Positions 48,609-58,627 of a stretch of 64,000 nt of DNA are shown here, piece after piece (position 1 is the stretch's first letter; every line of letters starts with the position of its first letter). The stretch comes from an uncultured Clostridia bacterium. Its GTDB lineage: Bacteria; Bacillota; Clostridia; Oscillospirales; Acutalibacteraceae. The position numbers were made by a program, and so were the translations under genes. Under the pieces are notes generated by a model. The model made no database searches. It saw only the letters and a list, made by a program, of their open reading frames with translations, and was not told where the DNA came from. The stretch is taken from positions 1-64,000 of the forward strand of contig CAMFSU010000010.1 in NCBI GenBank assembly GCA_945983355.1, read 5' to 3'.

Positions 48609-49610
48609 TTATGCGTTATCTTTAACAAAATTGTAAATTTCATTAACTGTGGTGTATGATTGAGCGATTGCATCGCCAAATACTACATCGTATGTTTCGT
48701 TACCTTTGTCATAAATAGTATAAGGTACGAAAACAATGGGTTCATTTTGAAGATTGCCGTATGTTTCATGATTATCTTTAATACCAGTGATAGCAAAGGT
48801 GTAAGCTAAATAATTGTCGGTGCTTTCATAATATTTACTTGAAACATATGCTTTTGCGCCGGTTATTGTGTTTTTAGCTTGAAGGGTTGCGCCGTCAAGC
48901 TCAAAATAATTTTTAAGTGTTGAAATGTCAGCAATTGGGTTGCCGTTAACCTTAATGTTAAATTCATAACCAAGAATTGCACCGCAAGCAACAGCTTTAT
49001 ATTGGTTGCCACCTACTGTAACCTTGTTGTCATTTTTTGTTCTGTCAAGCTTTGCACCGAAACGTAATGCAGCTGTACCGTTTGCATATTTATCTTCTTC
49101 ATCACGATATTGCGAACCTAAAGAGCCAACGGTTGAAATTGTCTTAACTGATGCAACTTTATATGCAGGGTCAATAGCCTGAGTAGCCTCAAAATCAGCA
49201 ACTTGTGCATTAAATTCTGTGAAGCTTATATCGTTCTTGTTATTAATGTCAAATAAAAAACTTACCCAGTATTGGTCGCCATATTTACCATTATCGCCAA
49301 AATTATCGGTAACGAGAGCAAATTTAACTGTATTGTCAGCATCTTCATATTTTGTGTCGGATGTCTCTTCTGCAAAAACAATCTTTTCATCTACAAGTGT
49401 TAAGCCGCTTCCATATTTGAAAGAACCGACAATTGCAGCATAAGCCTTACTGGTTTTGATTGTTAATCTAACCTGAGATGCATCATTCGTTGCATAAGAT
49501 GTGTAAACCAAAACTGTGGGGTCCTCAGCAGCAGATGCAATTACGCCGCAAACTACAAAGCAAAGAACAAATACGAGTAAAACTGAAACCAATTTCTTAA
49601 ATTTAGTCAT
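48609..49610 (-). CDS. Secreted hypothetical protein with cohesin-like N-terminal region
   Basis: Signal peptide LVSVLLVFVLCFVVCGVIASAAE; beta-rich repeats; start placed at MTKFKKL. Confidence 0.75.
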   Translation of the reverse strand: MTKFKKLVSVLLVFVLCFVVCGVIASAAEDPTVLVYTSYATNDASQVRLTIKTSKAYAAIVGSFKYGSGLTLVDEKIVFAEETSDTKYEDADNTVKFALVTDNFGDNGKYGDQYWVSFLFDINNKNDISFTEFNAQVADFEATQAIDPAYKVASVKTISTVGSLGSQYRDEEDKYANGTAALRFGAKLDRTKNDNKVTVGGNQYKAVACGAILGYEFNIKVNGNPIADISTLKNYFELDGATLQAKNTITGAKAYVSSKYYESTDNYLAYTFAITGIKDNHETYGNLQNEPIVFVPYTIYDKGNETYDVVFGDAIAQSYTTVNEIYNFVKDNA

Positions 49611-49639
49611 GTGTATCATCTCCAAACAAAAATTTGTTA

Positions 49640-49765
49640 TTAAAGGATATCGTCTAATTCGTTGTCGCCCTGATTACCAGTGTTACTTTCACCGGAAACG
49701 CAGAGACTTTCGTCTACAACGAGTTCTAACACCTCAAGCAAAGGTGCTTTATACTGTTTTTTCAT
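49640..49765 (-). CDS. 41-aa small peptide MKKQYKAPLLEVLELVVDESLCVSGESNTGNQGDNELDDIL
   Basis: ORF below the track's cutoff; RBS GGAGGG 7 nt upstream; promoter at 49819..49846. Confidence 0.7.
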   Translation of the reverse strand: MKKQYKAPLLEVLELVVDESLCVSGESNTGNQGDNELDDIL

Positions 49766-49818
49766 AAAGTTTCCCTCCAAACGAAACAAAATGGCATTGT
49801 TATTTTTATTCAACTAAT

Positions 49819-49846
49819 ATTATAACACAAACCGCCAATAAGTCAA
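49819..49846 (-). promoter_or_regulatory. Promoter for the small peptide/secreted protein locus
   Basis: TTGACT-N16-TATAAT on minus strand. Confidence 0.75.
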
Positions 49847-49952
49847 TACAAAAATAAGGAAATTTTTTTGTATAATTTGTATATATAATATATAATGCGG
49901 TTGCACGATAATTTTTCCTAAATTTTACAATAAAAAGATATTTTTTGCCATC

Positions 49953-49981
49953 TTGACATTTTATGACAAAAAATGTATAAT
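49953..49981 (+). promoter_or_regulatory. Orphan consensus promoter facing tRNA-Thr
   Basis: TTGACA-N17-TATAAT on plus strand; hairpin with T-tract 20 nt downstream. Confidence 0.6.
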
Positions 49982-49998
49982 TCTAATAAGAAAAATGA

Positions 49999-50031
49999 AA
50001 AAATCCGCCCAGCTTATGAACGGATTTTTAT
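49999..50031. terminator. Terminator downstream of tRNA-Thr
   Basis: AAAATCCG...CGGATTTTT hairpin. Confidence 0.7.
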
Positions 50032-50032
50032 T

Positions 50033-50108
50033 TGGAGCTGAAGATGGGACTTGAACCCACGACCTGCTGATTACGAATCAGCTGCTCTACCAACTGAGCC
50101 ACTCCAGC
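50033..50108 (-). tRNA. tRNA-Thr (anticodon CGT)
   Basis: Revcomp GCTGGAGTGGCTCAGTTGGTAGAGCAGCTGATTCGTAATCAGCAGGTCGTGGGTTCAAGTCCCATCTTCAGCTCCA. Confidence 0.95.
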
Positions 50109-50174
50109 GTACACAGTATTATACCAAATAAACCCCTTTGCAGTCAAGTTATTTTAATAAAGGACGTAAATAAA

Positions 50175-50597
50175 ATGTATGATTCTATAAACGAAAGAAT
50201 TAAATATTACCGCAATCAAAAAAAGCTGAGCCAAACCGAGCTTGGCGCTAAATTAGGTATTAAATGCAGCACCTATTCGCAAATGGAAAGACAAGGCAAC
50301 ATTTCGGTACCTATGGCGCTTGATATTGCGAAATTTTTAGAGGTAAACCCAGACCTTATAATTTATGGGTACGAAAAAAGTCAACCAATTGAAATCACCC
50401 CGACAAAGCCGCAAACTATTATTGTGGGAGAAAAAACACCTTTTATTGAAAATTACGGAAAAACTGCTGTGGAAATTAAAGAAGAAAAGGTTGGGGATAC
50501 CCTTTCAGCAACAGAAGAAGGCATCATTGAAATTTACCGCAGTTTACCAAAAGACAAACAAAAAGAATTATTCAATTTCATCAATTCGATGCTATAA
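50175..50597 (+). CDS. XRE family transcriptional regulator
   Basis: INERIKYYRNQKKLSQTELGAKLGIKCSTYSQMERQGNISVPMALDIAKFLEV. Confidence 0.9.
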   Translation: MYDSINERIKYYRNQKKLSQTELGAKLGIKCSTYSQMERQGNISVPMALDIAKFLEVNPDLIIYGYEKSQPIEITPTKPQTIIVGEKTPFIENYGKTAVEIKEEKVGDTLSATEEGIIEIYRSLPKDKQKELFNFINSML

Positions 50598-50605
50598 AAA
50601 AATTA

Positions 50606-50634
50606 AAAGCCGACTAAAAAGTCGGCTTTTTTTA
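50606..50634. terminator. Bidirectional terminator between XRE gene and tdk
   Basis: AAAAGCCGACTaaaaAGTCGGCTTTTTTT. Confidence 0.9.
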
Positions 50635-51213
50635 TTTGTTTTTTTGCTTTTTAATTTGCTCTTGCCAACAGCTGTGGCACATAGCAACATAAGAGTCATT
50701 GCCGCCAATTAAAATTTGTGCACCTTCGGTCACGACATTGCCGTTTTCATCAATTCTTGCATTTATAATTGCCTTTTTACCGCAAGCGCAAATTGTTTTA
50801 ATTTCGCTTATAGAATCGGCCACCTCAAAAAGTCGGCGACTGCCGGGGAAAAGCTTGGTTAAAAAGTCGGTACGAAGCCCAAAGCACAAAACGGGAATGT
50901 CATATAAATCAACAATTTTTCTTAAATCGTCAATTTGATTTGGGGTTAAAAATTGGCACTCATCAGCGATTATAACATCAATATCGTTGTGGTTTTTATA
51001 TTCGGTCATTAAATCTTTATCGGGGGTTACAACATACGCTTCGGCATAAAGGCCAATGCGGGATTTAACAGCATTTGCGCCGTCGCGGTTATCCACCGAC
51101 GGTTTAATAAGCCAAACCTTCATGCCGCGTTCTTCATAATTAAATTTTGTTATAAGCGCATTTGCCGTTTTTGACGAGCCCATTGCACCGTATTTAAAAT
51201 ATAATTTAGCCAT
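50632..51213 (-). CDS. tdk: Thymidine kinase
   Basis: LYFKYGAMGSSKTANAL, VIIADECQFLTPNQIDDL, CACGKKAIINARID. Confidence 0.95.
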   Translation of the reverse strand: MAKLYFKYGAMGSSKTANALITKFNYEERGMKVWLIKPSVDNRDGANAVKSRIGLYAEAYVVTPDKDLMTEYKNHNDIDVIIADECQFLTPNQIDDLRKIVDLYDIPVLCFGLRTDFLTKLFPGSRRLFEVADSISEIKTICACGKKAIINARIDENGNVVTEGAQILIGGNDSYVAMCHSCWQEQIKKQKNK

Positions 51214-52519
51214 TGTTATCCCCCACAACATCTAAAATAAGCGGCATTTCACAGGGCTTTTGGTCGCCAATTACAGTGGCATTAACAAAGCACTTTTCTG
51301 CAGCGGCAAATTTGCTTTCATCCTCGGCATAAAGTAGTGCGATTTTTTCGCCTTTTTCGACATAATCGCCCGTTTTTTTGCAAAGGTAAATACCTGCGGC
51401 AAAGTCAATTTTGTCAGTCATTGTATTTCGGCCCGCACCCAAAAGTAAGCTTGCAACACCGTAGCCCTCGGTGTTAACGCTTGTAATATAGCCCGATTTC
51501 TCACTTAAAACCTCACGCTGATATTTGGCTTTTGGGAAGTTTTCGGGGTTTAAAATCCAATCCCTGTTGCCGCCCTGTGCCTCAACCATATTTGCAAAGG
51601 TATTAAGCGCTGTACCGTCATTTATAACACGCAAAACATTTTCTTTACACTCATCAAAGGTGCCCTTTTCGGCAAGAGACAGCATATATGATGCCAAGGC
51701 AACACAAAGCTCAGTCAAATCTTCGGGCCCATTGCCGTTAAGGGTTTCAATAGCTTCAATAACCTCCAACGAATTACCGATTGCAAAGCCAAGAGGTCTG
51801 TCCATATCCGTAATAAGTGCACACATTTTTTTGCCTGCGCGTTTGCCGATATCAACCATAGTCTCAGCAAGGTTTTTGCTGTCCTCAACCGTTTTCATAA
51901 ACGAGCCGCTACCTGTTTTAACATCCAAAACGATGCAGTCATCATCAGCTGCTAATTTTTTGCCCATAATGCTTGAAACAATTAAGGGTAAGCTGTCAAC
52001 CGTTGCGGTAACATCCCTTAAAGCGTACAAAAGCTTGTCAGCGGGGGCAAGTGTGGCATTTTGACCAACAATAGCAATGCCTGTTTCGTTAACAATTTTA
52101 ACAAAATCAGAAACCGAAATATCGGTGCAAAAGCCCTCAATCGCCTCTAATTTATCTATTGTACCGCCTGTGTGACCAAGACCGCGGCCGCTCATTTTAG
52201 CAACCTTTACACCAAGTGAGGCAACAATTGGGGCAACAATAAGACTTGTTTTATCCCCTACACCGCCGGTTGAATGCTTATCAACACGAAGCCCGTCAAT
52301 ATTTGAAAAATCTAACCTTTCGCCCGAATCACGAATGGCAAAGGTAAGAGCTGTGGTTTCGTCAATGGTCATACCCTTATAATATATCGCCATACAAAGT
52401 GCGGCGGCCTGATAATCGGGTATTTCACCCTTTACATAACCGTCAATAAACCAAGCGATTTCCTTGTCCGAAAGCTCACCGCCATCGCGTTTTTTCTTTA
52501 TAATATCAAACATTCGCAT
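51206..52519 (-). CDS. Pyrimidine-nucleoside phosphorylase
   Basis: RMFDIIKKKRDGGELSDKEIAWFIDGYVKGEIPDYQAAALCMAI, DKHSTGGVGDKTSLIVAPIVAS. Confidence 0.96.
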   Translation of the reverse strand: MRMFDIIKKKRDGGELSDKEIAWFIDGYVKGEIPDYQAAALCMAIYYKGMTIDETTALTFAIRDSGERLDFSNIDGLRVDKHSTGGVGDKTSLIVAPIVASLGVKVAKMSGRGLGHTGGTIDKLEAIEGFCTDISVSDFVKIVNETGIAIVGQNATLAPADKLLYALRDVTATVDSLPLIVSSIMGKKLAADDDCIVLDVKTGSGSFMKTVEDSKNLAETMVDIGKRAGKKMCALITDMDRPLGFAIGNSLEVIEAIETLNGNGPEDLTELCVALASYMLSLAEKGTFDECKENVLRVINDGTALNTFANMVEAQGGNRDWILNPENFPKAKYQREVLSEKSGYITSVNTEGYGVASLLLGAGRNTMTDKIDFAAGIYLCKKTGDYVEKGEKIALLYAEDESKFAAAEKCFVNATVIGDQKPCEMPLILDVVGDNNG

Positions 52520-52535
52520 AACTTAATACCTACGC

Positions 52536-52940
52536 TTATTTCAAATCGTTTTTATTAAAGGAATAGGGCAAAATTTCACTTAAAGTAACAACCTTTATAT
52601 TGTCGGGGGTGCCCATAATGACTCTAAAATCACCATCACAAAATTCACTAAGCACCTGTCGACAAACACCACAGGGGGCGCATAAATCATTAAGGTTATC
52701 ACCCTTGCCCGCAACAATTGCAATGGCGGAGAATTCCCTTTCACCCTCACTTACCGCTTTAAAAACCGCTGTTCTTTCGGCACAGTTTGTGGGGGTAAAG
52801 CCCGCATTTTCAACATTACAGCCGGTGAAAACCTTACCGCTTTTTGTAAGCAAAGCGGCGCCAACCTTAAAGTTTGAATAGGGTGAATATGACATTTCAC
52901 GCGCCGAAACCGCAAATTTTATAAGTTCAACATCAGTCAT
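52536..52940 (-). CDS. cdd: Cytidine deaminase
   Basis: YSPYSNFKVGAAL, GCNVENAGFTPTNCAERTA, CAPCGVCRQVLSEF. Confidence 0.96.
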   Translation of the reverse strand: MTDVELIKFAVSAREMSYSPYSNFKVGAALLTKSGKVFTGCNVENAGFTPTNCAERTAVFKAVSEGEREFSAIAIVAGKGDNLNDLCAPCGVCRQVLSEFCDGDFRVIMGTPDNIKVVTLSEILPYSFNKNDLK

Positions 52941-54096
52941 TTGAAATCTCCTTTAAAAAGCTGTCGCCAAAGAGCTCATCATCCGCTTCTTGGAGCCATT
53001 CCATAGCGGTTTTACCAATATCGGCAAAGCATTTGCGAGTACCCAAATTAACGGGATTCACACCCTTAAAATATGCAAGCATTGGGGTGTATTCGCGTGA
53101 ATGGTCGGTAGATGGAGTTTTAGGGTCACACCCGTGGTCGGCAGTAATAATTAGCAAATCATCATCGGTTAACTTTTCTAAAAGCTTACCTAACGAACTG
53201 TCAAATTTTGACATTGCAGTAGCATAGCCATCAACATCATTTCTATGCCCGTAAACCATATCAAAATCAACCAAATTAACAAAGCAAAGGCCGTTAAAAT
53301 CACGTTCCATTATAGACAGTGTTTTTTCCATTCCGTCATCATTGCTGACTGTTGGATTACTTTCAGTAAAGCCCTGACCTGCAAAAATATCAAAAATCTT
53401 ACCAACCGAGATTACAGAATATCCCCTGTTTTTTAAAATAGAAGGCACAGTTTTTTCGGGCGGTAAAAGTGAATAATCGTGTCTGCGAGGTGTGCGTTTA
53501 AAGGGGTAAACATCGTTAAACGGTCTTGCGATTACCCTGCCCACGCCGTGCTCGCCCTGTAAAATTTCGCGGGCGATTTCGCAGTATTTATAAAGCGTTT
53601 CAACCGGCACCAAATCTTCGTGTGCGGCAATTTGAAAAACGCTGTCAGCCGAGGTATATACAATAAGCTTGCCGGTTTTTAAGTGCTCTTCGCCATAGTC
53701 GCGGATAACATCCGTACCAGAATATGGCATATTGCAAATAACCTCGCGTCCCGTGCGTTTTGTGAATTCATCCAGCACCTCTTTTGGGAAGCCGTTTGGA
53801 TATGTTGGGAATGCTTTTGGCGAATAAACACCCGCAATTTCCCAATGGCCTATTGTGGTATCCTTACCCTTTGATGCCTCAAACATACGGGCATAAGCAC
53901 CAATAGGCGTTTTTGTGTTGCCACCCACACCGTCAATTGCAAAAAGTCCCAATTTTTCTAAATTAGGGCAGTTGAAATTTTTATTATCGCGAATTGATTT
54001 CAGTGTGTTGCTACCCTCATCCGACCAATCAGCCGCGTCGGGCATTTCACCGATACCAACACTGTCAAGCACTATTAAAAAAACTCGTTTTGACAT
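52933..54096 (-). CDS. deoB: Phosphopentomutase
   Basis: VFLIVLDSVGIGEMPDAADWSDEGSNTL, KGKDTTIGHWEIAG, ITADHGCDPKTPSTDHSREYTP. Confidence 0.96.
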   Translation of the reverse strand: MSKRVFLIVLDSVGIGEMPDAADWSDEGSNTLKSIRDNKNFNCPNLEKLGLFAIDGVGGNTKTPIGAYARMFEASKGKDTTIGHWEIAGVYSPKAFPTYPNGFPKEVLDEFTKRTGREVICNMPYSGTDVIRDYGEEHLKTGKLIVYTSADSVFQIAAHEDLVPVETLYKYCEIAREILQGEHGVGRVIARPFNDVYPFKRTPRRHDYSLLPPEKTVPSILKNRGYSVISVGKIFDIFAGQGFTESNPTVSNDDGMEKTLSIMERDFNGLCFVNLVDFDMVYGHRNDVDGYATAMSKFDSSLGKLLEKLTDDDLLIITADHGCDPKTPSTDHSREYTPMLAYFKGVNPVNLGTRKCFADIGKTAMEWLQEADDELFGDSFLKEISND

Positions 54097-54123
54097 AATT
54101 TTTGTTCCTTTAAATTACATTTT

Positions 54124-54831
54124 TTACGCTAAATTTAAGGCAATTTCCATCATTTTTGTAAAGGAATTTTGGCGTTCTTCAGCAGTTGTATTCTCTTCAG
54201 GATATATGAAAGAATCACTTACAGTGCAAATACAAAGCGCTTTTTTACCCGCACGGGCAGCATTGCAATAAAGGGCTGCAGATTCCATTTCAACGCCTAA
54301 AACGCCCATTTTTGCCCACTGCATACCAGATGCAGCATCATCATAAAACATATCCGATGAAAAAATATTGCCAACACGGTAATTTACACCGGCTTTTTCA
54401 CACTCTTCGGCGGCGCGTTTAACCAAATCAAAGTCGGCAATAGGGCAAAATGTGCCCGGAAGATTATATTGCAAAGCATAATTGCCGTTGGTACAAGCCC
54501 CCATTGCAACAATAATGTCACGAGCGTGTAAATCGGGCGAAAATGAACCGCAAGAGCCAACTCGGATTATTGCCTCAACATCGTAAAAATTATAAAGCTC
54601 GTAAGAATAGATACCGATTGAGGGCTGTCCCATACCTGAAGCCATTACAGACACCTTTTTGCCCTTGTAATAACCTGTGTAACCCTGAACGCCGCGAACA
54701 TTGTTAACCAAAACTGCGTTTTCAAGGTAGGTTTCGGCGATAAATTTTGCACGAAGCGGGTCGCCCGGCATTAAAACTGTTTTTGCAAAATCGCCCTTTT
54801 GGGCCGATATATGAGGGGTTGGTGTAGACAT
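54124..54831 (-). CDS. deoD: Purine-nucleoside phosphorylase (DeoD type)
   Basis: PTPHISAQKGDFAKTVLMPGDPLRAKFIAETYLENAVLVNNVRG, EMESAALYC. Confidence 0.96.
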   Translation of the reverse strand: MSTPTPHISAQKGDFAKTVLMPGDPLRAKFIAETYLENAVLVNNVRGVQGYTGYYKGKKVSVMASGMGQPSIGIYSYELYNFYDVEAIIRVGSCGSFSPDLHARDIIVAMGACTNGNYALQYNLPGTFCPIADFDLVKRAAEECEKAGVNYRVGNIFSSDMFYDDAASGMQWAKMGVLGVEMESAALYCNAARAGKKALCICTVSDSFIYPEENTTAEERQNSFTKMMEIALNLA

Positions 54832-54852
54832 AATATTTTCTTCCTTTCGTTT

Positions 54853-55518
54853 TTAATAACCGCTGCCTTCAAGACCTTGTACTGCCTTTACAACACGGCT
54901 TGTACCAAGGCGGTCAGCACCTAAATTTATAAAGTCTTCGGCATCCTTAATGCCTGAAATACCGCCTGCGGCCTTAACCAAAACGCCTTCGCCGACATTT
55001 GCCTTCATTAAGGCAACATCCTCGCGTGTGGCGCCCGCAGTTGAAAAACCGGTTGAGGTTTTAATAAAATCAGCGCCTGCGGCGGTAACATTTTTGCACA
55101 TACGAATTTTTTCATCTTCGTTTAAAAGGCAGGTTTCAATAATAACCTTTAAAATCTTTTCACCGCATGCAGCTTTAATTTCTTTAATTTCGTTTATGAT
55201 ATAATCGTCCATACCCGCTTTTAAAGCGCCAATGTTTATAACCATATCAATTTCATCAGCGCCGTCTTTAATAGCATCTTTTGTTTCAAACACCTTTACC
55301 GCGGTGGTGTTATATCCGTTAGGGAAGCCGATAACAGTACAAATTGCCAATTTTTCACCGACATATTCCTTTGCCTGTTTTACAAAATATGGCGGAATGC
55401 AAACACTTGCGGTGTTATATTTCATACCGTCATCGCAAATCTTTTTAATATCCTCCCAAGTGGCAGTTTGGGTTAAAAGTGTATGGTCGCACCTTGCTAA
55501 AATTTGAGTAATTTCCAT
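54853..55518 (-). CDS. deoC: Deoxyribose-phosphate aldolase
   Basis: [56 protein letters not shown]. Confidence 0.96.
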   Translation of the reverse strand: MEITQILARCDHTLLTQTATWEDIKKICDDGMKYNTASVCIPPYFVKQAKEYVGEKLAICTVIGFPNGYNTTAVKVFETKDAIKDGADEIDMVINIGALKAGMDDYIINEIKEIKAACGEKILKVIIETCLLNEDEKIRMCKNVTAAGADFIKTSTGFSTAGATREDVALMKANVGEGVLVKAAGGISGIKDAEDFINLGADRLGTSRVVKAVQGLEGSGY

Positions 55519-55555
55519 AAAAAGCTCCCTCCTGAATTTAGGTTATATATACTTT

Positions 55556-55585
55556 ATTGTACATAATAATTGCACTATATGTCAA
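55556..55585 (-). promoter_or_regulatory. Candidate promoter of the deoC-deoD-deoB-cdd-pdp-tdk operon
   Basis: TTGACA-N18-TACAAT on minus strand. Confidence 0.65.
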
Positions 55586-55731
55586 GAAAAATTATTAAAA
55601 TATATATAATATATATAAATTTAACTTTTATACATTAAAAAGGTTGTTTTTTGGCGAAAAATGTGTTATGATACTTTGTGCTATTGTGATAAGTGTTTAT
55701 ATTTGATTTTTTATACGAGGTACCCTTTTTT

Positions 55732-56496
55732 ATGATTTACGATTTGCAAAAACCAACCGTTTGGAAACGTCTTTCGGCTTGGATGTTTGATTTTATAATC
55801 ATTGCAATTTTAGTCACCGGCTTTGCTGTAATAGTTTCAAGTGTAATCGGCTTTGAGGATAAACTTTCAACCCTTGAAAATTATTACACCGAATATGCCG
55901 AAAAATATAATATCGACCTTGAAATCTCGCAAGAGAATTTTAATAAGCTTTCAAAAGAAGAGCAACAAATTTATGCCGACGCTAACGAAATCTTTCAAAA
56001 GGATGAGCGTGTAGTTAAAGCATACGGCTTGCTGTTCGGCTCGACTGTAATCATTACCGCAATAAGTATTCTATTGGCTATTATAATTTGGGAATTTGTT
56101 GTTCCCCTGTTTCTTAAAAACGGGCAAACAGTCGGTAAGAAAATTTTTGGCATTGCAGTTATGCGTACAAACGGTGTAAAGGTTTCTCCAATTCAGCTTT
56201 TCGTTCGCTCTGTTTTAGGTAAATACACATTTGAAATTATGCTTCCCGTTTTCTCAATTATCTTAGTTTTCTTTGGCGGTGCAGGTGTTTTTGGCGTTTT
56301 AATGCTTGGTATTATAGTTATTGCACAAATCATTTCGCTCATTGCCACTCGCAGAACACGCCAAGCACTTCACGATTTGTTGGCTGACACCGTAACGGTT
56401 GACTTTGCAAGTCAGTTGATTTTTGACAGTGAAGAAGAACTTATAAAATACAAAGAAGAACAACACGCCATAATGGCGGAGCGTTCACCCTATTAG
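55732..56496 (+). CDS. RDD family membrane protein
   Basis: KRLSAWMFDFIIIAILVTGF, GQTVGKKIFGIAVMRTNGVKVSPIQLFVRSVLGKY; start set at MIYDLQKP. Confidence 0.88.
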   Translation: MIYDLQKPTVWKRLSAWMFDFIIIAILVTGFAVIVSSVIGFEDKLSTLENYYTEYAEKYNIDLEISQENFNKLSKEEQQIYADANEIFQKDERVVKAYGLLFGSTVIITAISILLAIIIWEFVVPLFLKNGQTVGKKIFGIAVMRTNGVKVSPIQLFVRSVLGKYTFEIMLPVFSIILVFFGGAGVFGVLMLGIIVIAQIISLIATRRTRQALHDLLADTVTVDFASQLIFDSEEELIKYKEEQHAIMAERSPY

Positions 56497-56558
56497 TTTT
56501 GGATTTAATTTATTGAAAATTTAATCATATATAAACAATTTTAAGGAGGTTCGGTTTA

Positions 56559-57659
56559 ATGAAAGTTGAATTGCAAAATCTAACTAAAATCTTTCCCAGC
56601 CGAAACAAAAAATCCAATGAAGAGGTAATCGCCGTAAACGATTTCACTCTCACCATTCCCGATGGTAAGCTTGTTGGCCTTTTAGGTCCTTCGGGCTGCG
56701 GTAAAAGTACAACCCTTTATATGATAAGCGGTTTACAAAAATCTACATCGGGTAAAATTTTCTTTGGTGAAGAAGATGTTACCAACGTTTCCCCCGAAAA
56801 CAGAGGCGTTGGTCTTGTTTTCCAAAACTATGCGCTTTATCCGCACATGACTGTTAAACAAAACATTCTCTTCCCGCTTCAAAATCTTACAGGTAAGGAC
56901 AAGCTTCCCAAAAACGAAATGCTTGAACGCGCTTATGAGGTTGCAAAGCTTGTTCAAATTGATGACCTTATGGAAAGAAAACCAAACGAGCTTTCAGGTG
57001 GTCAGCAACAGCGTGTTGCTATTGCCCGTGCGCTTGTTAAAATGCCCAGAATTTTGCTTTTGGACGAACCTCTTTCAAACCTTGATGCCCGTCTTCGTCT
57101 TCAAACCCGTGAAGAAATCAGACGTATTCAAAAAGAAACCGGCATTACCACCATTTTCGTAACCCACGACCAAGAAGAAGCAATGAGCATTTCGGATATG
57201 ATTATTGTTATGAAGCTTGGTATTGTTCAACAGGTTGGTAAACCACAGGATATCTATGACGACCCAACAAACCTTTTCGTTGCAAAATTCTTAGGTACTC
57301 CACCTATCAATGTATTTGACGGTAAGGTGCAGGGCGGCAAGCTTTACATAGGCGAGGATGCTGTTTTAGACGTTAACGGTATTGACGACCGTGACGTTTA
57401 CGTTGGTATTCGCCCCGAGGGCTTTGTTCCAACCAAAAAGGGCGAGCTTAACTGCCACCTTAATAATGTTGAGGTTATGGGCCGTGACGTTAGCATTGTT
57501 TCAACAAACGCTGCTTCATTAAATCCTGTTATCCGTTCAATAGTTAGCTCTGACAATGTTAAAAACATTGCCGAAGGTCAAGAGACCATTTCATATTCAC
57601 TTGTTCCTCATAAAACCTTTATCTTCGATAAAGAAACCGAAGAAAGAATTTATTTTTAA
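56559..57659 (+). CDS. Sugar-type ABC transporter ATP-binding protein (UgpC/MsmK-like)
   Basis: GPSGCGKSTTLYMISGLQ, LSGGQQQRVAIARALVKMPRILLLDEPLSNLDARLR, FVTHDQEEAMSISD. Confidence 0.95.
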   Translation: MKVELQNLTKIFPSRNKKSNEEVIAVNDFTLTIPDGKLVGLLGPSGCGKSTTLYMISGLQKSTSGKIFFGEEDVTNVSPENRGVGLVFQNYALYPHMTVKQNILFPLQNLTGKDKLPKNEMLERAYEVAKLVQIDDLMERKPNELSGGQQQRVAIARALVKMPRILLLDEPLSNLDARLRLQTREEIRRIQKETGITTIFVTHDQEEAMSISDMIIVMKLGIVQQVGKPQDIYDDPTNLFVAKFLGTPPINVFDGKVQGGKLYIGEDAVLDVNGIDDRDVYVGIRPEGFVPTKKGELNCHLNNVEVMGRDVSIVSTNAASLNPVIRSIVSSDNVKNIAEGQETISYSLVPHKTFIFDKETEERIYF

Positions 57660-57673
57660 GGAGAGTATGAAAT

Positions 57674-58612
57674 ATGGTTGAAAATAAACATCAATGGAAA
57701 GCGTGGCTTTATCTTTCCCCCGCTATCGTGTTGTTGTTGGTTTTCACCGTTTGGCCAATTATCAATACTCTTATAATGGCTTTCAGTGAAAATTACAGCT
57801 CACTTGCAGGGCTTGGCGGTCAAACCTTCCAGTTTGGGCTTGGCAACTTTAAACACGTTGTTGGCTATAAAGGCTTTGTCACCTGCCTTAAAAACACAAT
57901 GATTCTTTGTGTGCTTACTGTTCCGCTTTCAACAATTTTAGCACTTTTAATTTCGGTTTGTCTTAATGCAATTAAGCCATTCCAAAAATTGCTTCAAACA
58001 ATTTACTTCTTACCATACGTTACAAACTCAATTGCTATCGGTATGGTATTTGCCGCAATGTTTAACATTGTTGGTAACATTTCTTCCGAGGACCAAATCG
58101 TTACCACTGCGGGTATTATAAACAACTTCCTTGGCGTTTTTGGTGTTGAGCCAATCAACTGGATAAACGCCGGCTCAAGCTATTGGGCAAATATAACCGT
58201 TATGGTTGTTTACATTGTTTGGAACGCATTACCCTTTAAGATTTTAATTCTTCTTGGCGGTCTTCAAAGCGTTAACAAGCAATATTACGATGCAGCAAAG
58301 GTTGACAGCACACCAAAATGGCGCGTGTTAACCAAAATCACCGTTCCGCTTTTATCCCCGATGATTGCTTATGTTGTTATTACCGGCTTTATCGGCGGCT
58401 TTAAGGAATATTCAAGCATTGTTGGTATATTCGACGTTGGTATGGGCCCCGCGGGTGACCACGGCCGCCTTAACACAATGGTTGGTTATATTTACGAATC
58501 CATCAAAAATCAGCAAGGTCGTGCATCGGCCGCGGCTCTTATCTTGTTTGGCATAATCTTTGTGGTTACAATGATTAACCTTTATGTCAGCAAGAAAAAG
58601 ACCCACTATTAA
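57674..58612 (+). CDS. Carbohydrate-type ABC transporter permease
   Basis: AWLYLSPAIVLLLVFTVWPIINTLIMAF; EAA-like YDAAKVDSTPKWRVLTKITVPLL. Confidence 0.93.
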   Translation: MVENKHQWKAWLYLSPAIVLLLVFTVWPIINTLIMAFSENYSSLAGLGGQTFQFGLGNFKHVVGYKGFVTCLKNTMILCVLTVPLSTILALLISVCLNAIKPFQKLLQTIYFLPYVTNSIAIGMVFAAMFNIVGNISSEDQIVTTAGIINNFLGVFGVEPINWINAGSSYWANITVMVVYIVWNALPFKILILLGGLQSVNKQYYDAAKVDSTPKWRVLTKITVPLLSPMIAYVVITGFIGGFKEYSSIVGIFDVGMGPAGDHGRLNTMVGYIYESIKNQQGRASAAALILFGIIFVVTMINLYVSKKKTHY

Positions 58613-58627
58613 GGAGGCGGCTATTGA

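Noticed and set aside
48174-48659. Plus-strand 161-aa ORF rich in S/F/L
   Set aside because: Exact antisense of the low-complexity lipoprotein; long only because the opposite strand is repetitive.
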